NCBI RefSeq assembly: GCF_048595595.1
Contig: NZ_CP184347.1
DNA length: 64,000 bases
Source of the DNA: Bacteroides pyogenes_A
Lineage (GTDB): Bacteria > Bacteroidota > Bacteroidia > Bacteroidales > Bacteroidaceae
Reading direction: 5' to 3' (one strand)
The position numbers were made by a program, and so were the translations under genes. This document shows, piece after piece, positions 53,421-61,940 of this stretch. Position 1 is the first letter of the stretch; the number at the start of each line of letters is the position of its first letter. The notes beneath the pieces are model-generated. The model did not search any database. It saw only the letters and a program-made list of their open reading frames with translations, and was not told the DNA's origin.

Positions 53421-53471
53421 TGTTCTTCCGTCCTTTCTCTTCGGAAGAAAGGAGCGGTATCGACGAAATAG

Positions 53472-53554
53472 ACGGATTTGTACGGATTCGCGCAGGCTTG
53501 AAAGTATCGGAGCCATCCGATAATTGTCAATCGCGCAAGTCGGTACAAATCCGT
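53472..53554 (+). terminator. Large stem-loop with T run after the DUF349 gene
   Basis: ACGGATTTGTAC (53472-53483) pairs perfectly with 53543-53554, and TTTTT follows. Inside the loop a second hairpin forms (TATCGGA 53505-53511 with TCCGATA 53516-53522). A smaller hairpin, TTCTTCCG/CGGAAGAA, follows the stop codon directly. It most likely ends the DUF349 message, but the nested structure is also compatible with a regulatory leader or small RNA. Confidence 0.55.
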
Positions 53555-53661
53555 TTTTACATACTTATACCAAGAACTTCCCTGTTTCGCCCGCCATCGG
53601 TTCCGGTATTTTTTCAAAACAGTTCTTCTTGCTATCATTTCGTTTATATACCTATTATTTC

Positions 53662-53669
53662 TACCTTTG
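53662..53669 (+). promoter_or_regulatory. -7 element of the cobU operon
   Basis: TACCTTTG lies 25 bases before the cobU start. A consensus -33 TTG is not present at the right distance. No cobalamin-riboswitch B12 box was seen in this 270-base gap. Confidence 0.5.
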
Positions 53670-53694
53670 TGTCTCCATCATACAAAAGGGAAAC

Positions 53695-54213
53695 ATGAAA
53701 CGAATCATATTGATCACAGGCGGACAACGTTCGGGCAAAAGCTCTTTTGCCGAGAATATGGCTCACGAGCTGACCTCATCGCCCGTATACATGGCCACAG
53801 CCAAAGTATGGGACGATGAATTCAGGGAGAGAGTGCGGCGCCACAGGGAAAGACGGGGCGGCGAATGGACCAACATCGAGGAAGAGAAAGAGCTGAGCCG
53901 CCACGATGTGACGGGCAGAGTGGTTGTGATAGACTGCGTCACGCTGTGGTGCACAAACTTCTTCACCGACTTCGACGCGCACGTATCGGAAGCGTTGGAA
54001 GCCGTAAAAAACGAATTCGACCGATTCACCCGGCAGGAAGCCACATTCATTTTCGTGACCAACGAAATAGGACTCGGAGGTGTTTCGACCAACCGCCTGC
54101 AACGAAAGTTCACCGACTTGCAAGGTTGGGCAAACCAGTATATAGCCGCACAAGCGGATGAAGTGTACCTGATGGTGAGCGGTATTCCCCTGAAAATAAA
54201 ACAGACGCCTTAA
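53695..54213 (+). CDS. cobU: Adenosylcobinamide kinase/guanylyltransferase
   Basis: CobU phosphorylates adenosylcobinamide and adds GMP, in the nucleotide-loop assembly branch of cobalamin synthesis. I place the start at 53695 (MKRIILITGGQRSGKSSFAE). The 172-residue protein has the P-loop GGQRSGKS near residue 9, VYMATAKVWDDEFRERVRRH, DCVTLW near residue 81 and FVTNEIGLGGV near 121, all family marks. It begins the forward cobU-cobT-cobS-cobC operon. Confidence 0.95.
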   Translation: MKRIILITGGQRSGKSSFAENMAHELTSSPVYMATAKVWDDEFRERVRRHRERRGGEWTNIEEEKELSRHDVTGRVVVIDCVTLWCTNFFTDFDAHVSEALEAVKNEFDRFTRQEATFIFVTNEIGLGGVSTNRLQRKFTDLQGWANQYIAAQADEVYLMVSGIPLKIKQTP

Positions 54214-54250
54214 ACCGGCGGTGTAAACCGACGATAAAAAAGAAAACCTT

Positions 54251-55288
54251 ATGAGAACTTTTCAAATCCGCAAACCGGACGATTCGATCAAAGAAGCGCT
54301 GAAGCATAAAATCGACTATCTTGCCAAACCCAAAGGAGCTCTCGGACGCCTCGAAGAGATAGCTTTCCGGATCGGATTGATTCAGCAGACGCTTTCGCCC
54401 CGGTTAAACCGGCCATACAACATTCTCTTCGCTGCCGATCACGGAATTGCGGACGAAGGAGTAAGCCTGTCGCCCAAGGAAGTGACCTGGCAACAGACCT
54501 GCAACTTCCTTCGCGGAGGGGCGGGAATCAACTTCTTATGCCGGCAGAACGGCTTTAAGCTCAAGGTCGTGGACGCCGGAGTAGACTACGACCTGCCGTA
54601 CGAGAAGGGGATAGTCGACATGAAAGTCAGAAAAGGAACGCGCAACTTCCTGCACGAAGCGGCAATGACTCCCGAAGAGATGGAACTTTGCATCGAACGG
54701 GGAGCGGCGTGCGTAGACTCCGTGCATAGCGAAGGATGCAACGTGGTGAGCTTCGGAGAGATGGGAATAGGCAACACTTCCGCCTCTTCGTTGTGGATGG
54801 CCTCTTTCACCGGAATCCCTTTGGAGCGATGCGTGGGCGCCGGAAGCGGACTGGACGAGCGGGGCATCAGCCGCAAATACGAGATTCTGAGGAAGTCGAT
54901 GGAAAACTATCCGCCCCCCCACAGCACCGAAGAAATTCTTTGCAGGTTCGGCGGATACGAGATGGTGATGGCTGTAGGCGCCATGCTCAGAGCCGCCGAA
55001 CTGAAGATGGTTGTCCTTGTAGACGGGTTTATCATGACCAGTTGCATGCTTGCGGCATCCCGCCTCTACCCGGAAGTGAAGGAGTACGCCCTCTTCGGAC
55101 ATCAGGGAGATGAGGCCGGACATAAGCTTCTGTTGGACTATCTGGGCGCACATCCTCTGCTGAATCTCGGTTTGCGTCTGGGAGAAGGAAGCGGCGCCGT
55201 TTGCTCCTACCCCATCGTAGAATCGGCGGTAAAAATGATCAATGAGATGGACTCATTCGACGGAGCGTCCATCAGCAAATACTTCTAA
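54251..55288 (+). CDS. cobT: Nicotinate-nucleotide:dimethylbenzimidazole phosphoribosyltransferase
   Basis: CobT makes alpha-ribazole phosphate from the lower-ligand base and nicotinate mononucleotide. The 345-residue protein shows ADHGIADEGVSLSPKEVTWQ near residue 58, FGEMGIGNTSASSLWM near residue 170 and GHQGDEAGHKLLLDYL near 280, with the expected acidic residues near the C-terminus. Length is standard. It is 37 bases after cobU. Confidence 0.96.
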   Translation: MRTFQIRKPDDSIKEALKHKIDYLAKPKGALGRLEEIAFRIGLIQQTLSPRLNRPYNILFAADHGIADEGVSLSPKEVTWQQTCNFLRGGAGINFLCRQNGFKLKVVDAGVDYDLPYEKGIVDMKVRKGTRNFLHEAAMTPEEMELCIERGAACVDSVHSEGCNVVSFGEMGIGNTSASSLWMASFTGIPLERCVGAGSGLDERGISRKYEILRKSMENYPPPHSTEEILCRFGGYEMVMAVGAMLRAAELKMVVLVDGFIMTSCMLAASRLYPEVKEYALFGHQGDEAGHKLLLDYLGAHPLLNLGLRLGEGSGAVCSYPIVESAVKMINEMDSFDGASISKYF

Positions 55289-55311
55289 CCTCTTTAAGAC
55301 AAGCAGAAACA

Positions 55312-56064
55312 ATGAACAACATCCTTGCCGCACTGACGTTCTTCACCCGGTTGCCCTTCTGGAAAATCAAGCAAGTTCCGCAGGAGAGCTTCAAGCATCT
55401 GGTAAGCTACTGGAGCATCAGCGGATGGCTCACCGGAGGTATCATGGGGTTGGTATTTTGGCTTTCGGTGCATGCTTTGCCCGTAGGAGCCGCCATCATG
55501 CTCGCCTTCATTTCGCGGCTGCTGGTTACCGGGGCTTTACACGAAGACGGACTGGCGGATTTCTTCGACGGATTCGGCGGGGGGGGGAGAGACCGCGAGA
55601 GCATTCTCCGGATTATGAAAGACTCGCACACAGGCAGCTACGGCGTGCTGGGCCTCATCGTTTACTTCCTGCTTGCCTGCAATCTGCTGACGGCCTTACC
55701 CGCAAGCATGACGCCGTGGATATTGCTCGGCGGCGACGCCTGGAGCAAGTTCACCGCTTCGCAGCTGATCAACTTCCTGCCTTACGCCCGCAAAGAGGAA
55801 GAGAGCAAAAACAAAACCGTATATATGCGAATGAGTGTCCGGGAGATTGCTTTTTCCGCCGCCGGAGGAGTCTTGCCTTTGTTGCTTCTCCCGCCGCTTT
55901 ATTGGGCGGCGTGCCTGCTTCCGGTTCTCACCTTCTCGTTTCTTGTGACGTTGTTCCGAAAAAAGCTGCAAGGGTATACCGGCGACTGCTGCGGAGCGAC
56001 GTTTCTGCTATGCGAACTCAGCTTCTGGCTGGGAATCGTTTTCATTTATTACTCACAAATATAG
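55312..56064 (+). CDS. cobS: Adenosylcobinamide-GDP ribazoletransferase
   Basis: CobS joins adenosylcobinamide-GDP and alpha-ribazole in the inner membrane. The 250-residue protein has several membrane helices and the metal-binding family motif HEDGLADFFDGFGGGG near residue 83. FFTRLPFWK at the start and DSHTGSYGVLGLI are also conserved. It is 23 bases after cobT. Confidence 0.95.
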   Translation: MNNILAALTFFTRLPFWKIKQVPQESFKHLVSYWSISGWLTGGIMGLVFWLSVHALPVGAAIMLAFISRLLVTGALHEDGLADFFDGFGGGGRDRESILRIMKDSHTGSYGVLGLIVYFLLACNLLTALPASMTPWILLGGDAWSKFTASQLINFLPYARKEEESKNKTVYMRMSVREIAFSAAGGVLPLLLLPPLYWAACLLPVLTFSFLVTLFRKKLQGYTGDCCGATFLLCELSFWLGIVFIYYSQI

Positions 56065-56067
56065 CTT

Positions 56068-56595
56068 ATGAATATCTATCTGATCAGACATACTTCGGTA
56101 GATGTGCCGAAAGGAATGTGTTACGGACAGTCCGACGTACCGCTGCGCTCCACGTTTGAGGAAGAAGCGGCGGCGGTGAAAGCCGGTATCGCCTCCATCG
56201 CTTTCGACCGCGCGTACACCAGTCCGCTCTCCCGATGCACAAGACTTGCCGAATATTGCGGTTTCGCCGATGCCATCCGCGAACCGCGCGCCATGGAAAT
56301 CGACTTCGGAGACTGGGAGATGAAGCTTTTCGACGAAATCGACGACCCGAATCTTCAGCGGTGGTACGGCGATTATGTGAACGTGAGGGCGACCAACGGC
56401 GAATCGTTTGCCGACCAATACAGGCGCGTATCGGCTTTTTTGCAGGAAGTCCGCCATCGGGAAGAAAGGAATACCGTTGTCTTCGCCCACGGGGGAGTGC
56501 TGAAGTGCGCCCAGATTTATGCCGGAATGGTGCGTCCGGAAGAAGCCTTCAACGAGATTACCCCGTATGGAGGAATGGTCAGGTTGGAATTTTAA
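56068..56595 (+). CDS. cobC: Alpha-ribazole phosphatase (histidine phosphatase family)
   Basis: CobC removes the phosphate from alpha-ribazole phosphate or cobalamin phosphate. The 175-residue protein has the phosphohistidine motif LIRHTSVDV near residue 4, YTSPLSRCTRLAEY near 50 and the second catalytic His in VFAHGGVLKC near 142. It is a standard length and starts three bases after cobS. Confidence 0.9.
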   Translation: MNIYLIRHTSVDVPKGMCYGQSDVPLRSTFEEEAAAVKAGIASIAFDRAYTSPLSRCTRLAEYCGFADAIREPRAMEIDFGDWEMKLFDEIDDPNLQRWYGDYVNVRATNGESFADQYRRVSAFLQEVRHREERNTVVFAHGGVLKCAQIYAGMVRPEEAFNEITPYGGMVRLEF

Positions 56596-56619
56596 GAAAC
56601 GACATCCTGCAAAATTAAA

Positions 56620-56650
56620 GGTGAAGGCAAGGTTCGCGCGCTCCTTCACC
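56620..56650. terminator. Hairpin between convergent cobC and cbiB
   Basis: GGTGAAGG (56620-56627) pairs with CCTTCACC (56643-56650). It lies between genes ending at 56595 and 56737. No T run follows, so its strength is uncertain. Confidence 0.45.
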
Positions 56651-56736
56651 CGGCATCCGCTACCCCCTTGCCCGTGTGTACAGCAAAGCCACAGGCAGCC
56701 CTTTTCCGATGCCCGTTTCTTATGCTTGCCCCACCA

Positions 56737-57690
56737 TCATATCGCCGTTATGACTGTTCTGAGAAAAAGCGTCGACACCACCATCAACACTTCCGAACGG
56801 AAATTGACGGCAATGCCCGTGCGCATATCGGCGGTCGTAAGCAAGCGGTCGTTCGTTCCGATATAAGGTTTCTCAAACAATTCGCCGAAATAATGGTGAG
56901 GTCCGCCGAAGCGACAGTCGAGTATGCCCGCCAAAGCCGCTTCGGGATAACCCGAATTCGGACTTGCATGTTCCTTTCCGTACCTTTTTACAAACGGCAG
57001 CAACGAGAGCCTTCCGACGGAAAGAATCATCAGAAAAGCGGTGAGGCGGGCGGGAATGTAATTGGCGGCATCGTCGATGCGCGCGGCAATCCGCCCGAAC
57101 AGCAGATAGCGTTCGCTGTGATAGCCTATCATAGAGTCGAGCGTGTTGACCATCTTGTATGCCATCGCACCGGGAACTCCCAAAAGCAGAAACCAGAACA
57201 GCGGAGCGATGACACCGTCGCTCAGGTTCTCCGCCAACGTTTCAAGAGCGGCGGCACGCACTTCCTGCGCCGAAAGTCCGGATGTGTCGCGCCCCACGAT
57301 ACGCGCAACCTGTACGCGTCCCTCCTCCGGCGAACGGTCGACTGCCTCGAAAACCATCCGCACTTCCTTTGCCAGCGTAGTCCCTGCCAGACAGAAGAAC
57401 AAACAAAAGATATCGAACAAATACCCCAAAGGAGCAAGCGAAGAGGAGAAAAGCAGTCGCTCCGCTCCCCAAACGGCGAAGTAGACCAAAAGGATAAACG
57501 TTGCAGCCATCAGTCCACCCTTCAGCATCCGGTGGCGCCCCTTATTCAGAAGTTTCTCTCCCGCAGCGATCATCTTGCCGAACCCAACCACCGGATGAGG
57601 CAAAGAAGACGGGTCTCCCAGCAGGCGGTCGAGCAACCACGCAGGCAAAAAAGTGCCTGCCACGCTATATAAAGCCGTTATATCTATCAT
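56737..57690 (-). CDS. cbiB: Adenosylcobinamide-phosphate synthase
   Basis: CbiB attaches aminopropanol phosphate to adenosylcobyric acid in the inner membrane. The 317-residue protein has the N-terminal family motif LLDRLLGDPSSLPHPVVGFG near residue 18, then RVQVARIVGRDTSGLSAQEV and ETLAENLSDGVIAPLFWFLL near residue 150. It is transcribed opposite to cobU-cobC, toward cobC, and alone on its side of a repeat-rich gap. Confidence 0.95.
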   Translation of the reverse strand: MIDITALYSVAGTFLPAWLLDRLLGDPSSLPHPVVGFGKMIAAGEKLLNKGRHRMLKGGLMAATFILLVYFAVWGAERLLFSSSLAPLGYLFDIFCLFFCLAGTTLAKEVRMVFEAVDRSPEEGRVQVARIVGRDTSGLSAQEVRAAALETLAENLSDGVIAPLFWFLLLGVPGAMAYKMVNTLDSMIGYHSERYLLFGRIAARIDDAANYIPARLTAFLMILSVGRLSLLPFVKRYGKEHASPNSGYPEAALAGILDCRFGGPHHYFGELFEKPYIGTNDRLLTTADMRTGIAVNFRSEVLMVVSTLFLRTVITAI

Positions 57691-57810
57691 TTTTTCAACC
57701 GATTTTCAATCATTCTTTTATTGTTGAGGTGGCAAAGCGGTTAAACCTTCTCTTCCAACCTTCAAAAAAACACTCAGGTTTCGATGCTGTTTTAGTAAAA
57801 CGGAAATTTC

Positions 57811-58074
57811 GTTTTGCTCAAGTTTCAAGCTTATTCCGGAAAAATGAGACTTATCGTTCGCTCAAGCTCCGAATCCGATTCAGTGAAATGGAAAACTCGT
57901 TTTGCTCAAGTTTCAAGCTTATTCCGGAAAAATGAGACTTATCGTTCGCTCAAGCTCCGAGTCCGATTCAGTGAAATGGAAAACTCGTTTTGCTCAAGTT
58001 TCAAGCTTATTCCGGAAAAATGAGACTTCTCGTCTACTCAAATTCCGAGTCCGATTCAGTGAAACGAAAATTTC
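57811..58074. repeat. 88-bp tandem repeat, three copies
   Basis: The phrase GTTTTGCTCAAGTTTCAAGC starts at 57811, 57899 and 57987, exactly 88 bases apart, and the copies are nearly identical. 88 is not divisible by three, so this is not a coding repeat. It is in the 590-base gap between cbiB and cobD. Confidence 0.9.
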
Positions 58075-58109
58075 GTTTCAATCCCCAAAGAGGTTCTGTT
58101 TCATTCAAA

Positions 58110-58191
58110 CAGAGGCTCTACTTTACTCAAGCAGAGCTTTTGTTCCACCCCAACAGAGCCTTTGTTTTACCCGAACAGAGCCTCTGTTCTT
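58110..58191. repeat. 22-bp tandem repeat, four copies
   Basis: CAGAG followed by CCT/CTT-type sequence starts at 58110, 58132, 58154 and 58176. The unit can fold on itself (AGAGCCTCTG). The repeat follows directly after the 88-bp array, whose unit is four times 22. Confidence 0.8.
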
Positions 58192-58280
58192 ACACTCCTC
58201 AGCATCCGTTCGCCCCGCACCCCCGCAAGCTTGCCGGACAATATTCATACTCCTCTATTTATTCGTCCGCTCCGTCCGCC

Positions 58281-59294
58281 TCACATCCTTCCCCATTGCC
58301 CGACGGCCTCCACCAGACGGTCGTTCTCTTCGGGCGTCTGCGCCGCTATCCGGAAGAAACGTTCGTCGAGCCCTTCGAAGTTCGACGCGTCGCGGATGAG
58401 CATGCCGTGTTCTCCGGCAAGATACTCTTTCAAGGCGGACGCCTTCCCGATACGCAACCGCAGCAACATGTAATGCGTGTCGGTGGGCCATACTTCCACC
58501 AGCCCGGTGGCGGCGAGCCGTTCCGCCAGACGTTTGCTTTCGTCCAGCAGAGCCGGGACGTCGGCAGCGATCCGGTCTCCTTCGTCGAGCAGGAAATGCC
58601 CCGCCTCAATTGCCAGAGCGTTGACCGACCAAGGCATGCGATGGCTGCGTATCCGAACGACGAGCGATTCGCAGGCGGTGAAGTATCCTATCCGCAGTCC
58701 CGGAACGGCAAACTTCTTCGTCATCGAATGAATCAGCACCACATTCGGCATTGCCGCCGCCTCTTTCATGGTAAACAACGGTTCGAGGGTGAAGTATTCG
58801 TACGACTGGTCGATGACGAACAAGCAGTCGGGATGCGACAGGATGAGCTCTTCCAGCAGCCTTTTCCTGCGAACCTCGCCGGTGGGATTGTTGGGATTGC
58901 AAATCCATACCAGCCCCGCCTCATCGGGCAAAGCCTCCGTCGAAAAGAAAGGTTTCACGCTGTGTCCGTGCAGGCGGCAGGCATCGGCGTATTCGCTGAA
59001 TGTGGGCATAAGCACCGCCGACGTCTGCGAACGGAAAGTCTGGGCAATCAGGTAAATGGCTTCCGTCGCCCCGTTGGTGACGCAAACCTCCGCAGCCGAA
59101 AGCCCGTACTTCCGGGCAATCTTCCCTTCGAGCGAGTAGGGTTCCGGTTCGGGATAAGCGGTCGTCACCTCCAACCGCTCCGACAGGCGGCGGTAAAGCC
59201 CCGAATGATCGACCCGGTTGTACACATTCGAACTGAAGTTGCTTACAATCCGCCCGGCATATTTATACAAATCGTCTCCGTGTCCCTGAATCAT
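58281..59294 (-). CDS. cobD: Threonine-phosphate decarboxylase (PLP)
   Basis: CobD makes aminopropanol phosphate, the linker that CbiB attaches. The 337-residue protein is a class I/II aminotransferase-fold enzyme: TNGATEAIYLIAQTF near residue 73, VWICNPNNPTGEV near 128, and the PLP lysine in HSMTKKFAVPGLRIGY near 190. It overlaps the upstream cobQ stop by four bases (ATGA), so they are translationally coupled. Confidence 0.93.
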   Translation of the reverse strand: MIQGHGDDLYKYAGRIVSNFSSNVYNRVDHSGLYRRLSERLEVTTAYPEPEPYSLEGKIARKYGLSAAEVCVTNGATEAIYLIAQTFRSQTSAVLMPTFSEYADACRLHGHSVKPFFSTEALPDEAGLVWICNPNNPTGEVRRKRLLEELILSHPDCLFVIDQSYEYFTLEPLFTMKEAAAMPNVVLIHSMTKKFAVPGLRIGYFTACESLVVRIRSHRMPWSVNALAIEAGHFLLDEGDRIAADVPALLDESKRLAERLAATGLVEVWPTDTHYMLLRLRIGKASALKEYLAGEHGMLIRDASNFEGLDERFFRIAAQTPEENDRLVEAVGQWGRM

Positions 59295-60778
59295 GGTTGC
59301 TGCAATATTTCGTAAAGCCGGCGCAAATCGAGGTGACTGCGCACGTGCTCCGCCAGTTTATCATACTGTTCTTCCTTGAATGTCCGGTAGTCGAATGCCG
59401 GACGATCGAGCTTTCCGGCATAAGGTTCGAGCAGAAAGTCGATAAACTCCCTGTTATCGAGGATGCCGTGAATATAGGTTCCCATACATTTCCGGCCGGC
59501 ACGATAGCCGTCTTCCCGTCCGTCGGAAAGGATATTGAGCGGCGATGCGGGAAATCCTGCGGCAGGTTCCGTCCGTCCCATATGTATTTCGTACCCCCGG
59601 CAAACCGCTGAACGGCCGTCGAAACCGAACTCTACCTGACGAGTGACCTTTTCTCCGTGCATGACGGTGACTACGGGCAGCAACCCCAAACCCGGAAGCC
59701 GGGCGAAACTCCCCTCCACTCCGTCGGGATCGGCGACTTCCAACCCCATCATCTGATAGCCTCCGCAAATACCCATTACCGTCACCCCTTCGCGATGAGC
59801 CTTCAAAACAGCCTGAGCCACACCGTTACGCCGCAACTCGTACAGGTCGTCGAGCGTATTCTTGCTTCCCGGCAGAATGATGATGTCGGCTTTGGAGAGC
59901 TCGCTCACATTGTTGGTATAATACAAATGCACCCGCTCATCGCGCTCCAGCACGTTGAAATCGGTAAAGTTGGAAACATGCCTCAGCAGCACCACCGCCA
60001 CGTTGATCTTTCCTGCCAGCGCTTCCCTATTCTTCTGCTCCAGCACCACCGAGTCTTCGTCCTCGATGCTGATTCCTTTATAATAAGGTATCACGCCCAG
60101 CACCGGCACTCCGCAAAGCTTCTCCATCATCCGTACGCCCGACTCGAACAGACGGATGTCTCCCCTGAATTTGTTGATGATTATTCCCTTGATGAGCTTC
60201 CTGTCTTCGGGCGTCTGAAGCATGACGGAGCCGTAAACGCTGGCGAAAACCCCTCCACGGTCAATGTCCGCCACCAGAATCACATCGGCGCGGGCATACC
60301 GTGCCATTGGCAGATTCACCAGATCGCTCTCGCGAAGATTGATTTCGGAAACGCTTCCCGCCCCTTCCATCACAATGGGATTATAGCGTGCCGCCAACCG
60401 ATCGTAAGCCTGATGCACTGTTTTCCTCAGCTCTTCGCGCCCTTCGCGGCGGAAATACTCGTAAGCGTTGCGGTCGCCGATGGGTTTTCCGCACAGCACC
60501 ACCTGCGACGTATGTTCCGAACTGGGCTTCAGCAGCAACGGATTCATGTCCGTATGGCAAGGAATGCCCGCCGCTTCGGCCTGTACCGCCTGCGCCCTGC
60601 CGATCTCCAGTCCTTCGGGCGTGGCGTATGAATTGAGCGCCATGTTCTGTGCCTTGAAAGGTGCGGGATGATAGCCGTCTTGCTTGAAGATTCGGCAGAG
60701 AGCCGTCGCCAAAACGCTTTTTCCCACATCGCTTCCCGTTCCTGCCAGCATCACAGGCCTGAGTTTTTTATTCTTCAT
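59291..60778 (-). CDS. cobQ: Cobyric acid synthase
   Basis: CobQ amidates four side chains of adenosylcobyrinic a,c-diamide with glutamine and ATP. I choose the start at 60778 (MKNKKLRPVMLAG), preceded by an AAAGG-like site; ATGs upstream to 60811 are less likely. The 495-residue protein has the P-loop GTGSDVGKS near residue 12, NPLLLKPSSEHTSQV near 75 and the glutaminase Cys in VMGICGGYQMMGLE near 335. Confidence 0.96.
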   Translation of the reverse strand: MKNKKLRPVMLAGTGSDVGKSVLATALCRIFKQDGYHPAPFKAQNMALNSYATPEGLEIGRAQAVQAEAAGIPCHTDMNPLLLKPSSEHTSQVVLCGKPIGDRNAYEYFRREGREELRKTVHQAYDRLAARYNPIVMEGAGSVSEINLRESDLVNLPMARYARADVILVADIDRGGVFASVYGSVMLQTPEDRKLIKGIIINKFRGDIRLFESGVRMMEKLCGVPVLGVIPYYKGISIEDEDSVVLEQKNREALAGKINVAVVLLRHVSNFTDFNVLERDERVHLYYTNNVSELSKADIIILPGSKNTLDDLYELRRNGVAQAVLKAHREGVTVMGICGGYQMMGLEVADPDGVEGSFARLPGLGLLPVVTVMHGEKVTRQVEFGFDGRSAVCRGYEIHMGRTEPAAGFPASPLNILSDGREDGYRAGRKCMGTYIHGILDNREFIDFLLEPYAGKLDRPAFDYRTFKEEQYDKLAEHVRSHLDLRRLYEILQQP

Positions 60779-60826
60779 TTTATCTTTTCCTTTTATCATG
60801 CGGGGAGGCAACGAAATACATTCCCC

Positions 60827-61010
60827 GATTCATAAGTTGCATTCTCAATCGCCAACCGTACAGCAAACGATAAACTGCGGCTTTTCACTAAAGATTCATA
60901 AGCAGCATTCTCAATCGCCGGCCGTGCAGCAAACGATCAACTACGGCTTTTCATTAAAGATTCATAAGCTGCATTCTCAATCGCCGGCGCCTCATCCGGT
61001 TTACGGTGTT
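60827..61010. repeat. 66-bp tandem repeat (GATTCATAAG family)
   Basis: GATTCATAAG starts at 60827, 60893 and 60959. Each copy continues with GCATTCTCAATCGCC and ends in a CGGCTTTTCA phrase; the last copy is partial. It lies upstream of cobQ. Confidence 0.88.
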
Positions 61011-61093
61011 TCCGTATGATCGGCGAACTTCAGCTTCTCCGCCCCCGCTTTCCGGCATTCGGTTCGGGGGAGCCTGCTTCTTTCCCTATTAAG

Positions 61094-61330
61094 ATTCGAC
61101 TACCTTTCGAACCTTCTGTGGAAAGAGTTTTCGGTCAGCTTTCCGCTTTCTTCGCCAAGAGCCGACTACCCTTCGAACCTTCTGCAAGAAGAGTTTCGGG
61201 GCAACCTGTTTCTTTTTCCGCCCATCGAAAGAAGCATCGCTCGTCATAGCGTGTAGTGCTTCCCTTCAATCTGTTTCTTTCTCCGCCAAGACCCGGCTAC
61301 CTTTCGAACCCTCTGCGAAAAGAGTTTCCC
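61094..61330. repeat. 66-bp spaced repeat (TACCTTTCGAACC family)
   Basis: The phrase TAC(C)CTTTCGAACC occurs at 61101, 61167 and about 61298, so the spacing is 66 and then 131 bases, consistent with one degenerate copy in between. Each copy continues as CTTCTG...GAAGAGTTT. No gene or cobalamin riboswitch is visible in the 550-base gap 60779-61331. Confidence 0.75.
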
Positions 61331-61331
61331 A

Positions 61332-61940
61332 TCAACCCTCTTCTTTTCCGGCACAACGCGATTTGTCCGACAACCCTTTCCGCTTATAGCCGAAACGCCG
61401 CCATTTCTCTTCCGGCCATTGGCGGCTATACATTTCGTAACGCGCCATAACGAAAAACAGATCGGAAAGGCGGTTGACAAAGCTCAGCACCAACGGCGGC
61501 AACGGATCGTTCCGATGGAGAGTGCAGAGCCGCCGTTCGGCACGCCGAGCCGTGACACGCGCCACCTGCAAGTGCGCGGAAACCTGTGTTCCTCCGGGCA
61601 GAATAAAATAACCGTTGTCTTCCATGCTCGCGTTCATCCCGTCCATCGCCCGTTCGAAGTCCGTCACCAGACCGGGACGGAGCGTGTTCGGATTCCGGTC
61701 CCTTTTGGCGGAAGGCGTAGCCACGAGGCTCATCATCGCCATAAGCTCCATCTGTATTTCATAAAGCAGCTCGTGCCATTCGTGTTCTGCGGAAAGGAGC
61801 GAGCGAACCACCCCGATCTCCGTATTCAACTCATCCAGCGTACCGTTGGCTTCAATCCGTACATCGTCTTTATCCACCCGTTCGCCACCGAAGATTCCCG
61901 TTTTCCCGGCATCTCCCGTCCGGGTATATATCTTTTTCAT
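61332..61940 (-). CDS. pduO: Cob(I)yrinic acid a,c-diamide adenosyltransferase (PduO type)
   Basis: This enzyme puts the adenosyl group on cobalt(I) corrinoids from ATP. The start at 61940 gives MKKIYTRTGDAGKTGIFGGE, the ATP-binding hallmark of PduO-type enzymes. Later RVTARRAERRLCTL and YFILPGGTQVSAHLQVARV are family marks. The ATG overlaps the stop of the upstream cbiA gene (ATGA). The C-terminal 30 residues are basic and longer than usual. Confidence 0.95.
   Translation of the reverse strand: MKKIYTRTGDAGKTGIFGGERVDKDDVRIEANGTLDELNTEIGVVRSLLSAEHEWHELLYEIQMELMAMMSLVATPSAKRDRNPNTLRPGLVTDFERAMDGMNASMEDNGYFILPGGTQVSAHLQVARVTARRAERRLCTLHRNDPLPPLVLSFVNRLSDLFFVMARYEMYSRQWPEEKWRRFGYKRKGLSDKSRCAGKEEG

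Noticed and set aside
52086..53516. A 476-codon reverse frame over the DUF349 gene
   Set aside because: The forward DUF349 repeats are unmistakable; the reverse frame has the Phe/Leu/Gln-rich composition of an antisense shadow of Glu/Lys-rich helices.
57811..58074. CRISPR array
   Set aside because: The 88-bp units are nearly identical over their full length with no unique spacers, and no cas genes are near.
57814..59315. Forward frames over the 88-bp repeat and cobD
   Set aside because: The 88-bp period shifts frame at each copy, so the repeated translation in three frames is an artefact; the longest frame is antisense to cobD.
60779..61331. Possible cobalamin riboswitch upstream of cobQ
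   Set aside because: The gap consists of 66-bp repeats and shows no B12 box (GCCACTG) or paired stems of the riboswitch type.
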